Made by a program: the position numbers and the translations under genes | Part shown: piece by piece, positions 32,832 to 45,579 of the stretch | Numbering within the stretch: position 1 is the stretch's first letter | Layout: the number at the start of each line of letters is the position of its first letter | NCBI GenBank assembly: GCA_029298735.1 | Contig: JANSLP010000165.1 | Span: 1-64,000 of the forward strand | DNA from: Ophiostoma sp. CBS 140.51 | Lineage: Eukaryota > Ascomycota > Sordariomycetes > Ophiostomatales > Ophiostomataceae | Direction of reading: 5' to 3' | Length of the DNA: 64,000 nt | Notes under the pieces: model-generated | Told to the model about the DNA's origin: nothing | Database searches by the model: none | Seen by the model: the letters and a program-made list of their open reading frames with translations, nothing else

Positions 32832-35800
32832 ATTGGCGATGGGTAAGAGAGGGTGAAGCGAATGAATTTGGTGGAGGGAAGAGAGAGAGAGAGGCAGTCG
32901 TGAGAAGCTACGACAAATGGTAAATAAAGATGCGGTTCAAATCGAGATGGCGAGAGACCGCAATGACTCGGAAATGATCAAAAAGTCGGGAGTGAAAGAG
33001 TGTACAAGTCGAGTAAGTAGTCGAAGCAACGAGAGGAATGAGCGAAAGAAAGAAGAAGCCGTGTCAGAGGAAAGGAGAGATGCAAGAGGCAAAAAAAGAA
33101 AATATCCAGTCTCCTCGACCAACAAAAGTAAATAGGTGTGAGAAGATGAAAAGAGAACGAAAGAAAAAAAAGAAAGAAGGAGCGATTGACGAAACGAGAG
33201 TGGAAAAGAATCTAGAGAAGACAGCGAGGGTCGAGAGAAAAGGGGAGATAAAAGAGGCCTCAAAGCAAGCGGTTGGGAGCAGAGAAACAAAGCCAAGAGA
33301 AAATCAGAACAGGAGATAGACGGGATGCGCGTCGAGCGAGCCAGGGCGAGGGATAGCGGATTGGATCGCTGGGCACTCCAAAACCAGAAAAGCTTGGAAA
33401 GAACGGATTTCCAGGGGAGATTTGATGCGAGGCGCAGCAATATCCCTGGTTGTGAGAGGGGGTGTGGGTCGTTTTGCGCACGGTGGGAATGGAAACACAA
33501 CATATGTCACTGGAGCTGGCTTGTTGCTGTATTGTGTGGATAATTTGCTGTGTTTGCAGAAAACAGTTACATGTTCAAGTACCGTGTTAGTTATTTTAAT
33601 ACACTGTATGACTAGCCAAGTACGTGTCGAGTGGGCCAGGCGCCGAAAAGTGAGTGGAAAATGTCGTCGGCACACACCTCATGCACAGCGGACGAACGTT
33701 GTGGTTTTTTATGGCGAACTGAGGAGAAGGGGAATGCTCTCGGTGTAGTACGACGTCGAATGTCGAATTGGTCAGAATATGGAGTACAGGAACACACAGT
33801 ACGGGGTCCTTGTTGTTGTAAGATAGTATATCGCGAGAATTGTGGTTTTGTGTTGCTCGTCGCACCGTCCTTTGGCCTTAATTCCGTTTGGTTTTGTTTA
33901 TTAGCCCCTGACTGTGCAATTACTGCTTCAATGCTGCGTCGTTTTTTGAGCGAGCCATTGGACGGGCATCTTCCTGTGTACAGTGCGCGACAGCCATCTC
34001 ATCCCCTCGTGTTTCGCAGGTGCCCCGTTCCATGTTTCGCCGCCTGTTTGTCCTCCTCGACTAGTTGTCAATACAACTGCTCCCTGTCAGCCATGGTATA
34101 CTCAGTATACATTCACATCCACATATCTTACAGCGGGCATGTACGGCAAGTGCGCTTTTGCTCTTGCACTCTTTTCGAGTTTGTGAGGTAATACTCAACA
34201 ACATTACTATCTTACAAGTGTGTTCTGTCACTACGACGTAGCCACCTTCCCTAGGCGCCAACCATGCCAGGAGATGTGGGGGCCATTTACATTCCACCAG
34301 GGGAAAGGGACAAAAAGAGCAGCAATAGGGGGAAAGGCTCCACCAACCAGCGCCAAAAAAGGGAAATACGAGCTCAGTTCTCCGAGCTTGCTATTTAGAT
34401 ACACGTGAGAGGAGTGCGTTCTCTGTGCTCAATACGAGGTAGGAGGTCTGCTATTACTGGCACAACACTAGCACATTCTTTTTGGTGGTTTGTTAGATGC
34501 TGGATACACTGGCACGTTTTTTGGTGCGTTGATTCTGTCGCTCGACCTACTGTACGTATGTACTGTGCACGGAGTAACGGGACGCAAAAAACGTCGTAAT
34601 TACTCCATATAATAAACGGAGCGAACGAGGAGACGAGCGGAGTCGTAATACGCCATTGAAATTGGACAGAGCCGAGAGAGCCAGTTTCTTGGAGCGTTTC
34701 TTGCTGGCACGCTTCGCACACATTCTCGTTTTTCCTGTTTCTATTTTTAAAAGCCTTGGTTTTTGTATCGCCTTGGCGTGGTTTTCCGCGATTGTTCGTT
34801 GGTCTGGTGTCCAACACTTGGCTTCTTGTCCAATGTTTTTGGATGACGATGATGATCGTTATTCCCGCGATGCTCTGTGAACAGCTTCTGCTGGGAAAAT
34901 GGGAACGCGCGTCACGACATCGTACTTCGTACACGAGAAGGGATCTCGCAGCAGCACCACCTGTGCTGTATCCTGCCGACTTATCCAGTCGAGTCAGTAC
35001 ATACACATACGGAGTGCTCAGTACCCACGATTCATCTCACTGCATGCAAGTAAGATACGCGTATCTAGCATGTTGCCACATTCTCACGCAGAGTGTCCAG
35101 TCTCGCACACGCTGCGCCCAGCAATGCCCAGTGTATGCCAAGTAGACAAAGGCACAGACGGACAGAAAAAGGGCTCAACAGATGGGACAATCCAGAAAAG
35201 ATGAGATGGTCCTCGTTTATTGATAAATAAAAGAATGCTCGGCAGAAACGCCAGACAGGACATGGCATCATTTCGTATCTGCGCCGTTATTCCAATTGAC
35301 CACGCGTTTGTCTACTCGATAACTCGTCGTCTATCTATGACAAGCGGACTTCTGGGGCCCTGACAATGGGACCAGCTTGCTTGAATTATTTATATATATT
35401 ATCACGAAGTATCGCAATACTGATACTGTCGGGGTTAGTCTGACTCGTGGATATATATAGCTACTTATGGCATGCCGTGCTCATTTTGATAAGTACTTAT
35501 ACTTGTACTTATAATGACTATGGTGACTGTGAAGACCAGTCTCGGGCAGGCCCTGGCGCTGCACATGTTCCTTGCATCCACTAAATTCCGGCCTACTTAG
35601 TTAGCTGTCGGCTGTTCCTGACCTGACAAGGTCTTAGCTCATGGACTACCTGCATTGCAAGTTGCCTGTATTTTTTTTTTGTACATGTACATTGTACAAC
35701 TGTCAGAACGGGCAGGTCTGTTTAGTGAGCTCCTGCCATTTCCCGCAACTCCGCCCAAGACTCGAGACACGCGTTCTCCTTGATAGGGGGAAATGGCGAT

Positions 35801-35915
35801 GAGCGTCCAAGCTTGGAGTCCACCCACAGTAACCGAATCCAAGGGATTTTGTATCCATATGTGTACACATCGTTCACTTAATTGTACTCAATATTCCCTC
35901 CGCCCAAGCGCCGAG

Positions 35916-35975
35916 ATGCCCAAACCGTGCCCAGCTGTGCCCAGGTCATGCCCAGGTCGTGCCCAGATGCCCAGA
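35916..35975 (+). repeat. Imperfect TGCCCAG array
   Basis: Within 60 nt, the unit (G/A)TGCCCA(G/A) occurs six times with spacers of 2-5 nt (ATGCCCAAACC, GTGCCCAGCT, GTGCCCAGGTC, ATGCCCAGGTC, GTGCCCAG, ATGCCCAG). It lies beyond the 3' end of the His-rich gene. Confidence 0.7.
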
Positions 35976-36080
35976 TTCGCAATTACAGTTTCGACGGGCT
36001 GACTCTTCGACATGAGCTTCCAAATTCGATGGCAGGCCATGGCGACGAATGGACACAATTCACGTGTGCCTGTTCATCTC

Positions 36081-36099
36081 AAAAAAAAAAAAAAAAAAA
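36081..36099 (+). repeat. A19 homopolymer
   Basis: Nineteen consecutive A residues lie 15 nt beyond the stop codon of the minus-strand His-rich gene, where they read as T19 on its coding strand, so they are not a templated poly(A) tail of that gene. Confidence 0.95.
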
Positions 36100-36113
36100 T
36101 CAGGCACTTTCTC

Positions 36114-36760
36114 TCACTTGCCATTTCGCTGTCGCTCCTGGCTAACCCGGGCGTCGTCGTGCCGGTCGACCGATCGCCGGCCATGATCGTGGCTGGTTCT
36201 AGCTTGGTGCTCATACCCACGCTCAACCTCAAGCTGGCGATCTTGTTCGTGTTTATCATCGTCGTGGTGGTGATAGTAATGGTGGTGGTGGTGGTGGTGT
36301 TCTGGCGGGTTGTTGTCCCCACGTTGTTCGCGTTGTTCATCGTGCTCGTGATGTTCGTGATATTCGACATGCCCGTGGCTCTCGCAATTCTCCCGACTCT
36401 CGCGATATTCATGACTCTCGCGGTGTCCGTGGCGCTCGCGGTGTTCGTGTCGTTCTAACTGCCTCGAGTCCTCCTTTTGGTGGCGATGTCCTGTTTTCTG
36501 CTTCCTGTCAGCTCACGTCTCCTCCACTCCTATTTCGGCTACCGGCATGGCATCGTAGAGACATTCCAAGCTAGGTGGCACCCCCTCCCTTTTTGCAGAG
36601 TGTTCCGTCTTGCACCCTTCTCCTCCCCCTTTTCGATTTTTTTTTATCCCTCACACGAATGCGTGCGTACCTTGGTGAACATGGCGCCAACGCCACCCAG
36701 TACTGCATCCCACAATTCATAAGTCTCGCTCCAAATGGTCTGGAGGACAGAGTTGGCCAT
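36114..36760 (-). CDS. Small His/Glu/Arg-rich protein, two exons
   Basis: Proposed exons are complement(36671..36760, 36114..36497), giving 157 aa. Exon 1 (30 codons, start context CCCAAAATGGCC) encodes MANSVLQTIWSETYELWDAV and then LGGVGAMFTK, an amphipathic or mildly hydrophobic segment. The 173-nt intron has GTACGC, a perfect GCTGAC branch site and GCAG 12 nt downstream; phase is zero on both sides. Exon 2 has no internal ATG and encodes a very polar protein with 28 His in 127 residues. It includes ERHEHRERHGHRESHEYRES, EYHEHHEHDEQREQR and EHHHHHHHYYHHHDDD, and ends at TGA 36114-36116. Unlike the other two frames, this frame is strongly biased and free of stops. A metal-binding or hydrophilin-like role is only a guess; I recognise no family. 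Confidence 0.6.
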
Positions 36761-37678
36761 TTTGGGAGCGGTGGAGGCCAAGTCGTGCTTCTTTTTTCGT
36801 GAGTGTATGATGTTTTTAAGTGCGTGCGTGTTCGATTTGGTGTTCGATTTCTTAAGCCGTCTATTCGTTGAAGTCGTGATAACGTCGGACGCTGGAAGCG
36901 GACCCTGTCTTCAGCCTCATATCTGGGAACTCGCCATCAATATATATGAGACCATATGAACGTCGTCTGCCACGCTTGTCCAGCCCCTCATTCAACCCCC
37001 AGTCTCTGTGATGCAAATGCAGCCCCGCGGTCTTGGCATCGGCTGCTGGCGAGCCCCTGGGCCGTCTGAAGGCTTGGCACTTTAACCGCACTGGGCCATC
37101 TGCAGCCTGCTGACAACGTCCCGTGGTCATTCCAGGCCGCAGCAGTCTTACTAATTCTCATGAGCCTGTTTTCATCTCACTGACTTCATGGGACATACTC
37201 CATACCATTAGAAAGGAAACAAAACATCGCCTCTTCTTTTCTTCTCATGACACAACCTCCCTGTGGCAACAACAAAACGCCCGAATGCAATAATATGGCT
37301 ATCTCCGGCCCAACCAGCTATCACGGCGTATGCTTTCGATCACTACCAACTACGAATACAAGAAAGCCTCGCACGTTCAACTCTTCACTTATACTAAGCA
37401 CCTACGAACTGGGATTGGCTTGTTTGAAAACGACTCAAATTAAAGAAAAAAAACAAGAAAAGGAGAAAATATCTAAAGGAGTGTAAAGAAAGGGAAGTGG
37501 CAGAAAGCAAAAGAAAAAGGAAATGGTAGGCATTTCAAGAACAGAATGAATGACGAGACAAAAGAAATAAGAACCTTTTATAACAAGAATAGCAATCCAT
37601 ATTTCTTGATGCTAAATCTCGTTCTACAGTGTTGATGGTGGGCACTGACACTCTCATACCTCCTTGTTCTTCTTCATT
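36761..37678. other. Tandem intergenic region, Ser-rich protein / His-rich gene
   Basis: Should hold the His-rich gene promoter (right of 36760) and the 3' UTR of the Ser-rich gene (left of 37679). A-rich sequence lies at about 37430-37530. No further gene seen. Confidence 0.4.
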
Positions 37679-40600
37679 TTACTTGCGGAAACGGCCCTTC
37701 CAGACAGCGTGACCACCCTGGCCAGGCCAGTGCTTGTCGCCATTGTGGTTGTTGTTGTTACCACGCGACGACTCACTATCCTTGTGCTGTGGTCTGTCAA
37801 CCTCAACACGGTTCGAGCCACGATCCCAGCCCCAGTAAGAACGGGCGCCAGTCGGAGTCTCTGTGGGCTTAGTCGTCGGCGTCGTCTTCATCGGGGGCAC
37901 GCCATACTCGTAGCCTCCCGGCCAGCCTGTTGTCGTCGCCGTGGTGGTTGCCATCGTCGAGGAGCTGGGGCTAGAAGACGAGGTGGCGCTCACTGCCTCC
38001 ACGCTGGTCGAAGTCTCACCGCCACCGCCACCACCGTAGCCAGCAGGGAACGTGGGCGATGCAGACCTGGAAGACAGGGTTGACAGAGTCGACGACTCCT
38101 GCAACACACGGGTGCTGGAGACAGGCTGGATAGGGCTTGCGGAGCTGGAGGAGCTGACCGGGCTCAGCGTGCTTGTGGTGGTGCCGCCAAAGCCGAAGCT
38201 GCTGGACACGGAGGTCGACGAGGATTGAGCCGCGGGGATGCTATAGGTAACACCGCTATATGAGGAGCTGGTTCCGGAAAGAGCATCAACGCCGGTACTG
38301 GTACTAAAGCTGGCGCTGGCGCTGAGGCTGGCGCTGAGGCTTGCGGATGCGGATGCGCTCAGAGAGGCCGATGCGGACCCGCCAATGGAGGATGAGAACG
38401 TTGGGTATCCAGGGCCAGATACAGAAGCAGACAGAGAGCCCGAAAGGGACTTGGACAGAGACACCGATGCAGAGGCACTAAGAGAGGCAGAGGCGCTCAA
38501 AGAAGCCGACTTGCTGAGAGAGCCAGTGATCGTGGGATAGCCGGGGCCAGAGACGGATGCGGATCCACTCAGCGAACTAGAGGCAGAGGCCGAAGCCGAA
38601 GCGGACAGAGACGCAGAGAGTGAACCCGGAGCTGAAGCGCCGATGGAAGACGAACCGCCGTTAGTCAAGTAACTGGAGGTCGTGGGGTAGCCCGGGCCAG
38701 CGCTGGACAAGGAAGCAGAGCCAGAGCTAGACGTGGCGGACGAGATAGCTGCCGAGGACGAGCCAGAGCCGGCTGGGTAAGTCGATCGGGAGCTTGACCA
38801 GGCGTTGGTGGCAATGGAAGCGGAACCCGAGGCACTCAGAGAGGCAGAGGCGGAGGCAGATGCAGACAGAGACGCGGACAGAGAAGCCGATGCAGAAGCA
38901 GACACGGATGCACTCAGCGAGCCAGAACTGGTGAGGTAGCCAGAGTGGGACAGGCTAGTGGACGACGTCTGGAGAGACTCGGTGACGGTAATCGTCTTGG
39001 AAGACTCAACTGTCACATAGGTGGTCGAATCGACACTGGCGCTGCTGCTTCTGCTGGAGCCTGTCACCGCGCCGGTGGACTCGCTAAATGACGATGGGGA
39101 CGAGTGCGAGTACACGGCAGACGTGCGGCTGCTGGCAGCACTAGTACTGGGAGAGGCGCTGCTGCTGACCGCGGAGCTGCTGCTAGAACCTGTCACTGCA
39201 CCTGTGGACTCGCTGAATGTCAAGTGCGAAGAGTGAGAGTACACGCCAGACGTGTAGCTGTTTGAGGCACTGCTTGAGGCACTGCTGCTGGTCTTGGAGC
39301 TGCTGCTAGCGACGGAGCTGCTGCTACTGCCAGTCACGACACCGGTGGAGCTAGTGCTGGTCGACGAGGGCGAAGATTGCGAGTACACGGCGGATGTGTA
39401 GCTAGTCACGCCGGTGTGGCTGTTACTACTGCTGCTAGGAATGGTTGTGGCACTGCTCGACTCGATAGCGGCAGACGAGGAAGATGACTGGGAGTACACT
39501 GCTGACGTGTAGCTGCTAGAAGCACCGTTGCTAGAAGCACTGTTGCTGACGGCAGAGCTGCTGCTAGGACCAGTCACCGCGCCAGTAGACTCACTAAACG
39601 ACGAAGGAGACGATTGGGAATAGACGGCGGATGTGTAGCTGGTCCAGACGCTACTGCTGCCGCTGCTGGACACGGGGCTGCTACTGGACGTCACGGAACT
39701 GAGAGACTCGGTAGCAGAGGACGAAGGAGATGACTGTGAATACACTACAGATGTATAGCTGGTGGTGCTGCTATGGCCGTTGGAAGTGCTGCTGCTGCTG
39801 CTGCTGATGGCGACGCTGCTGCTAGAGCCGGTCACCGCACCGGTGGACTCGCTGAACGACGAGGGAGACGACTGAGAGTAGATGTCGGAAGTGTAAGTGG
39901 TCCAGACGCTGCTGCTTCCCGGAATCGTAATGGTGCTGGTAGACTCAGTGGCAGAAGACGACGGCGATGAGTGCGGGTGAGAGTACACAGTGGACGTGTA
40001 GTTGCTGAAACCGCTGCTGCTGACGGCGGAGCTGCTGCTCGGACCGGTCACGGCACCGGTCGACTCGCTAACAGACGACAACGACGACTGGGTATAAACA
40101 GCGGATGTGTAGCTGCTGGCAGAGCTGCTCACAGGGCTACTGCCGGTGCTGCTGCTGGACCCAGTGACGGCTGCCGTAGACGACGTGGCCCAAGAGGGAG
40201 ATGACTGCGAGGACACAACAGAAGTGTAGCTGCTTGCAGATCCAGTGCTGGCCGAGCCGGAACTGGCCGAGCCGACGGAGACGCTGCTGCTGGTGCTTCC
40301 GCTGCTGCTGGAGCCTGACACTGCACCAGTGGAGCCGGTGCTAAATGACGACGAAGGAGACGACTGCGAGTACACGGCTGATGTATAGCTACCCGAAGCA
40401 CTGCTGCTGCTTCCACTGCTGCTGCTGCTGCTAGGGCCGGTGACGGCTGCCGTAGAGGAAGTAGCCCATGATGGAGACGAGTGCGAGTAGACGACCGAAG
40501 TGTAGTTGTTGGCAGAGCTCGAGCCGACGAAAGCACTGCTGCTGATGCTGGGGCCGGTGATGGCAGCAGTCGACGAGGTGCTGGTCAGGAGTGTGGACAG

Positions 40601-41249
40601 GGTAGAGTTGACGGGGCGCGAGTACGAGGTGGTGGCGGTTGTGCAGGGTGTCGTCGTCGGTGTGGTGGACGAGAAAACACTGCTGCTGACAGAACCGCTG
40701 CTCCAGACGCCCGTGCTGGAGACGCTGGGGCCGGTAATGGCATCCGTAGACTCAGACCAGGTGGAGTGGGACGAGCCCGGTGACGACGAGAGCGAACCAG
40801 AGATGCTGGTGACGCTGGAGGAGCTCACGGGATACTTCTCCGAAGTGCAGGGCGTGCAGCTAAAGGCGGCACCACTGGCCGTGACGCTGACCGTCGCAGT
40901 CTCGGTTTCCGTCTCCGTGAACGTCTCCGTGTATGTCTCCGTGCTCACGTCCGTTGCGTAGCTGACAGTATCGGAGCACTGGTCATAGAACGTCACGGTT
41001 TCAGTTTCGGTGACGGTGGGAAAGCCATAGCCGTAGTTGCGCTTGACGTTGTTGTTGTTGTTTCCATTGGGACGGGCGGCCACGAGGGTGGTTCTTGAAG
41101 AAAAAAATGAACGAGTCAGTGTATGTGCTTTGAGGATCGACAGGGTCCGCTCGATCTCGCCCGAGCGCCAAAAGTAGCCAAAATTTAGGGGAGATCGAGG
41201 CACTTGACTTGACTTACCCTAGGCCCAGGAGGGCTAGCTTCTTGATCAT
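37679..41249 (-). CDS. Secreted Ser-rich repeat (mucin/adhesin-like) wall protein
   Basis: Two exons, complement(41218..41249, 37679..41093), encode 1148 aa. A 32-nt first exon (MIKKLALLGLG) is joined by a 124-nt intron (GTAAGT...TTCAAG) to TTLVAARPNG, together making a signal peptide. A short Cys-containing head follows (FYDQCSDTV ... FSCTPCTSEKYP). Residues ~180-680 hold about 12 imperfect repeats of ~40 aa with the core YTSAVYSQSSPS...SESTGAVTGSSSSS. Residues ~690-980 alternate Ser-Ala (SLSASASASLSAS) with three GPGYPT spacers. The C-terminus is polar and basic (NNNNHNGDKHWPGQGGHAVW), with no GPI signal. Heavy O-mannosylation and a wall or adhesive role are inferred from composition. Confidence 0.85.
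38280..40760 (-). repeat. Internal coding repeats of the Ser-rich protein
   Basis: About 12 repeats of 100-150 bp with core YTSxVYSxSSPS lie at roughly 39060-40640. Ser-Ala dipeptide tracts with three GPGYPT spacers lie at about 38300-38960. Copies diverge at many codons, mostly preserving Ser, Thr and Val. Confidence 0.85.
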
Positions 41250-44200
41250 TGTGGGCAATTTCCACGCGGTTGACAGGCGGCGTGTAAGTCGATGGATGCA
41301 CCAACGAGAATGGTTGGCACTATTAGGGGAGAAAGGCACGAAAAAAAAAAGAAGAAAAAAAATATGAAAGGGAGGCACAGAGGGGAAATGATGAGATAGG
41401 GACTAAAAATGTATGACAAAAGAGAATATTGATAGAGAGAGAGACGAAGAAGAGAAAAGGGGTCAAAACGACTGAAGCTCGACCAGAACGCCCTTCTCTG
41501 CTGTGATGCAGAGACTGGGATACTGGAGGAGGAAAGGGGGGAAGGGGCCAGGAAAAGGGGAAGATGAAGGAGAGATGAGAAGAAATGTCTGCTGCTTGAA
41601 ATATTTCTTCTTTTCTTCTGCTCTGGATGTGAGGGATCTCGACGGCTTCTTATATGTTTCCGGCCTTGGTGAAAACAATGAAGAGCCGAGGAGATATCCT
41701 TGTTTCTTTCGAAGTGTTTGTAATTTAACGTTTATTTTTATTTACAAATTAAACCACCTTTGTCTTTCTCCGACCTCATCGACTTCTTTAGCTTATCTTG
41801 TCCTCCCTTTATTTTTTTTGTTCTTTTGTTTTGCCCGTATTAGAGCCCCTTGTCCTCGGCGTTCTTTTCTCTCTCTCCGCCTTCCCTTGTCTGCCCTTGG
41901 TCACCAGGACTCAGCTTGACGATATCCCCGTCATTGACCTTGGCTTCCGTATCTGTACTCCCAAGCTGTCTACTATGTTTCTATCACGGCCCCTGGTGTG
42001 TTTCTATGTTGTGCAACTCTGCATGCTTTTCGTTCATACAAATTTTCTTTATTTACTTTGCGCCCGATGTCTTCGTGTGTGATGCAAACCTTGCTTGTTT
42101 ACAGTCCTGGACAAGCGGTGCTAAAGGAATAACCCTGCAGCCCAGCTGTGCACTCGTACCGGGTACTGCTCCTTTCCTCCCTGCTCCCCAGTCAGAATTC
42201 CCTTCCGAAGCCCGAGAAGGCCCGTATCACACGGGTACCTGCTTCTAGGCCGTTTACCTTGCTTCGCAGATGGCCGCCGCTTGTGAGGTGGCTTGCTATC
42301 CCGGTGCCGCACATTAATTGCTGTCTCTCTGCCTTTGCATACGCCGTTCTTTTCTTGGCGGCTGTGCTTTCTACGAGCTGGAGTGTATCTGCACATCATA
42401 TCTTGGTGCTGGCTTTGAGCATATTCTCCTGCTTTGCCGTTTTTTTCCCATGCTCCATATTGCCTGATTTTCAAATACCTCCTTCTCTTTTTCTATTATC
42501 CCGAAACTTCCAAACTTCCCGTCTACGGGAGGGAGGCTGCAGTATCACTTTCTTTAGAGCCTTTTGGCACATTTGCCACGGAACTAATTCATCCACCTGT
42601 GCCAGACTCTCACCGTCCGATATGTGATTTCCCCCAACCATCCTCTCGGAAGAGGTTTTGTCTGGTCCGGACATTACAACATGTGTTTGTTTTGAGGCGA
42701 ATTAAATGGAGTAATAAAGGGGACAAAAAGCCAAGGTTTGACTCGGAGTTGCACAAGACATGTTCCTGTTTGGTGCCATTCTTGCCTAATCTCATTTTTA
42801 CTTGCTTGCTTGTTTTCACACGCCTCTTTTTGCCCTGTTGTTGTTGCAAGCTACTAGCTGCCCAGCTATCTCTCCATTTTTGTGGCAAAGTAGGGGACGA
42901 GGAATTGATTTGAAATAGGGGATATGGAACAATTGAAAGGTTGAGTAAACAAATGGGATGAAAGCATAGACGACGGATGAGCTCAATGCAAGCCTCGTGT
43001 ATTCTAGATATTTGGACGCTATCAAATAGTACTAGTCTCTTGTAGGGGCGAAGACCGCGGCGGAATGTTTACACGAATAGAGACGACCGACGACGAACGG
43101 TGCCCGTCTAGGATTTTGCCTCCGGTCCCAGAGCTCCACCTGTCCTTGCTGAAGAGTGCATATATTTCGCGTGAAACAATAAAAGAGCAAACAAGCGACT
43201 ATGAGCCTAGAAGAGAGTGCATGTATCCCGCCCAGTGTGTCACAGATCACGACATTTTGACGGATCTGCGCGAGATCAGGCCAGGAACGAGATCCTGTAC
43301 CTCGTAGCAAGGTCTCGTTGTTTTAGCTTGTTCAGCTTTCAAAAGCAAACGGGCTGTGTCGACTGATTCACTAACAACAAAGTGCTGACCGGTGGGGAAA
43401 GGCGAGAACACATTGGCGAAGCTATACGATATGTGTGAACTGGTTTTTTGGCACTCTATTTTTTTCAGCCTCGTGTGTATCTCCGGTTTTGAAAGATCGA
43501 TGGACCATTATGGAACTGTACTGGGCTGAATACACGTGGGAGCGCTCAGGCAGCACGCGATGTGATCGCCCCGACGCCTTCGATGCCCCGTAATTGCGGC
43601 GACAGAGACCGGAATAATAATATGCTGCCTGGTGGGTATTTTTTCCTCATGTAAACACTCATGCCAACGAAGCGTAAGATAGCCGCCGGGGGAAACAAGC
43701 TTTGAAAAGGACAAAATGATGAGGAGACGGAAGTAATTCGAGGGCCTTTCAAAGTGGACAAAGAGGGAAAGGAGCACAACCCCCCCAAGAAACATAGTTC
43801 CAAAGCGAGGTGGCGTGGGAAATAAGAAGCTGACATCAAACAGGGTAACACGGGCAAGAGCGTCAGCCGATGGCTTGCTGCCGTTGCCCTTGTATAATTT
43901 GTTTGCTTCTTGCCGAGTTCACGCTTTGGTTATTCCGTTTTTATTCGTCGCGTGTATTCTGTTTCTTTTTTTGTTTCTTTTTTTCCTTTTCAAAGTCTGT
44001 ATATCATTTTCTATGTGTCTTCGTGCTTATGTACCCCCCAGGGACTTTGCACCTTGCATATTGCCCCCTGTTTGTATCAACATGTCGTGCTGCTCATCAC
44101 GACTGCTGTGTGAGGGAGACATGCATGCCTATCCAGGGACTGTGTGTCTGGCCGTGCGTATCATTCACAGCACTTAGAAAAACGAGTGGACGTACATCGT

Positions 44201-45579
44201 ACTCGTAGTTTGAAGAATTCTCTATCTCTGGGTAGAGCACCTATCCAGAACAATTCTACAAGGAATGGCACGGAGGAAAGCCGATATCAGCGAGTTTGGT
44301 GGTGCTTTCCCAAAGACTGTTCCCCCAAAAATCTCGTACCACAACTTTGAATTGGTTTTGACAGCCCGCGCCAGACCCGAGAGTTCGTTTGCTTCTGCCT
44401 GTCCATCCATCTAAGCTCGCCATTGACAGTGACGTGACACTTGACAGTCAACATGACACAGCGTGAAATTAGCATGCCCGACAAAGACCAGGGGCAGGAT
44501 CCAAGAAACACAATACATCGGGCCAGGCAAACGAAATCCACGAGGCGATGCCGGAGAAGCACGTTTGTAAAGCGAGATAGGCTACGAAGAAGGACTAAGA
44601 GCGCCGGGGCCGCTGTGCTGATTGCGGCACCGCCCCAAGTCGTCGCATGGCTTTTCCGGGAACTTCAAATTAAGGGTGCCTCGGTGCTGTCGGATAGCTT
44701 GCTTGCGTCCTCTCTGTATTTCTAGGTTATTGCTATCAGGGTTTGTCGTGAGTGGCAGGAACTAAGGGCAAGAACGAGTGCTGTGTCATTAGCAAGTGGT
44801 TTAGAGACCGAGCAAATTTAGGAGTGCCCTTCTATTATGCTTCCTTGTCTCGCATTTATTTTCTTCTTCTTGTTGCCAGTTTCTTGTCTCCATTCTACCG
44901 GGATATGGCCTCTTTTCCCTCGCTTCTTCATCGTTTCTTCATGTGTCTCAGCGATGGAGATAAAGTCTGGACAGATGGGTGGTAAGTCGAAACAACCGTA
45001 AAAGTGAGACAAATCGACAATTATAAAAACAAAGAATAGAAATATACGAATCAGAATAGATAGTAGTACAAAATTTTCTAAACAAAGTCATTTTTCAGCA
45101 CAGAGAGTTCAAGACCCAGCTAAGCCGGTAAACAATCAAAACACTAGGCACGGCCAAAGCTGTTAAAGCTTGCCACGTTCTGGGCGTAGCTAACGCCACA
45201 GTCGTCCTATCGGAAAAGCCGTGCTAAAAAAAACGGAGAAACAGGAAATACAGGATACACAAACAAGACGCGATGCAGCCCGAGATCGACCCGTTCGCCG
45301 TATGTTTTGTGATTGCGTTTGTGTTTGTGCTTATACTTACAGCGACAGTGTGAGAGACATGTAAATAAAGTGGTTTTTATTTGTGCCACGTGAGGGGGCT
45401 GAGGTAAAATTGTCTCTCTGTCCTCCCCCCTCTTCATTCTTTTCATTTTACATTTTACACTTTTCACTTGTCCAGTATCCTCTTCTCCTCCCCTTTTCCC
45501 ACACTGATAGTATCAATGCAAGCACTCATAGGCGCGCCGCGGCCCCCTGAGATGACTCTCCTTCGAATCGAGGAGACAG
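41250..45579. other. 4.3-kb intergenic region, no gene seen
   Basis: The left ~350 nt are purine-rich on the plus strand (pyrimidine-rich leader of the Ser-rich gene). The remainder is mixed, T-rich in places (43960-44000), and holds short Phe/Leu/Cys-rich frames with no conserved features. The right end is the SOD 3' side. I found no splice-linked frames of the kind seen at 36.1-36.8 kb. Confidence 0.4.

Larger units (their letters stand above)
32832..36113. other. 3.3-kb intergenic region, His-rich gene / GH72
   Basis: About 32875-33330 is purine-rich on the plus strand, that is, a pyrimidine-rich leader on the GH72 coding strand. The rest carries no supported gene; frames such as 34395-35006 (minus) and 33631-34191 (plus) lack family or splice features. 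It contains an ACGTCGTAC-type motif (33748-33756, reverse), near-copies of TACGGAGTA at ~34569 and ~35008, a TGCCCAG array at ~35916-35975 and an A-run at 36081-36099. Confidence 0.4.

Noticed and set aside
34395..35006. 203-aa minus frame in the gap before the GH72 gene
   Set aside because: No domain, irregular composition, overlapped by plus-strand frames; most likely chance.
36012..36458. Plus-strand frame with long Val/Ile runs that looks like a membrane protein
   Set aside because: The runs are the antisense of CAC/GAC/GAT codons in the minus-strand His-rich exon; there is no other membrane-protein feature.
39773..40961. Plus-strand Ala/Gly/Arg- and Glu/Val-rich frames
   Set aside because: They are antisense shadows of the repeats in the Ser-rich protein gene.
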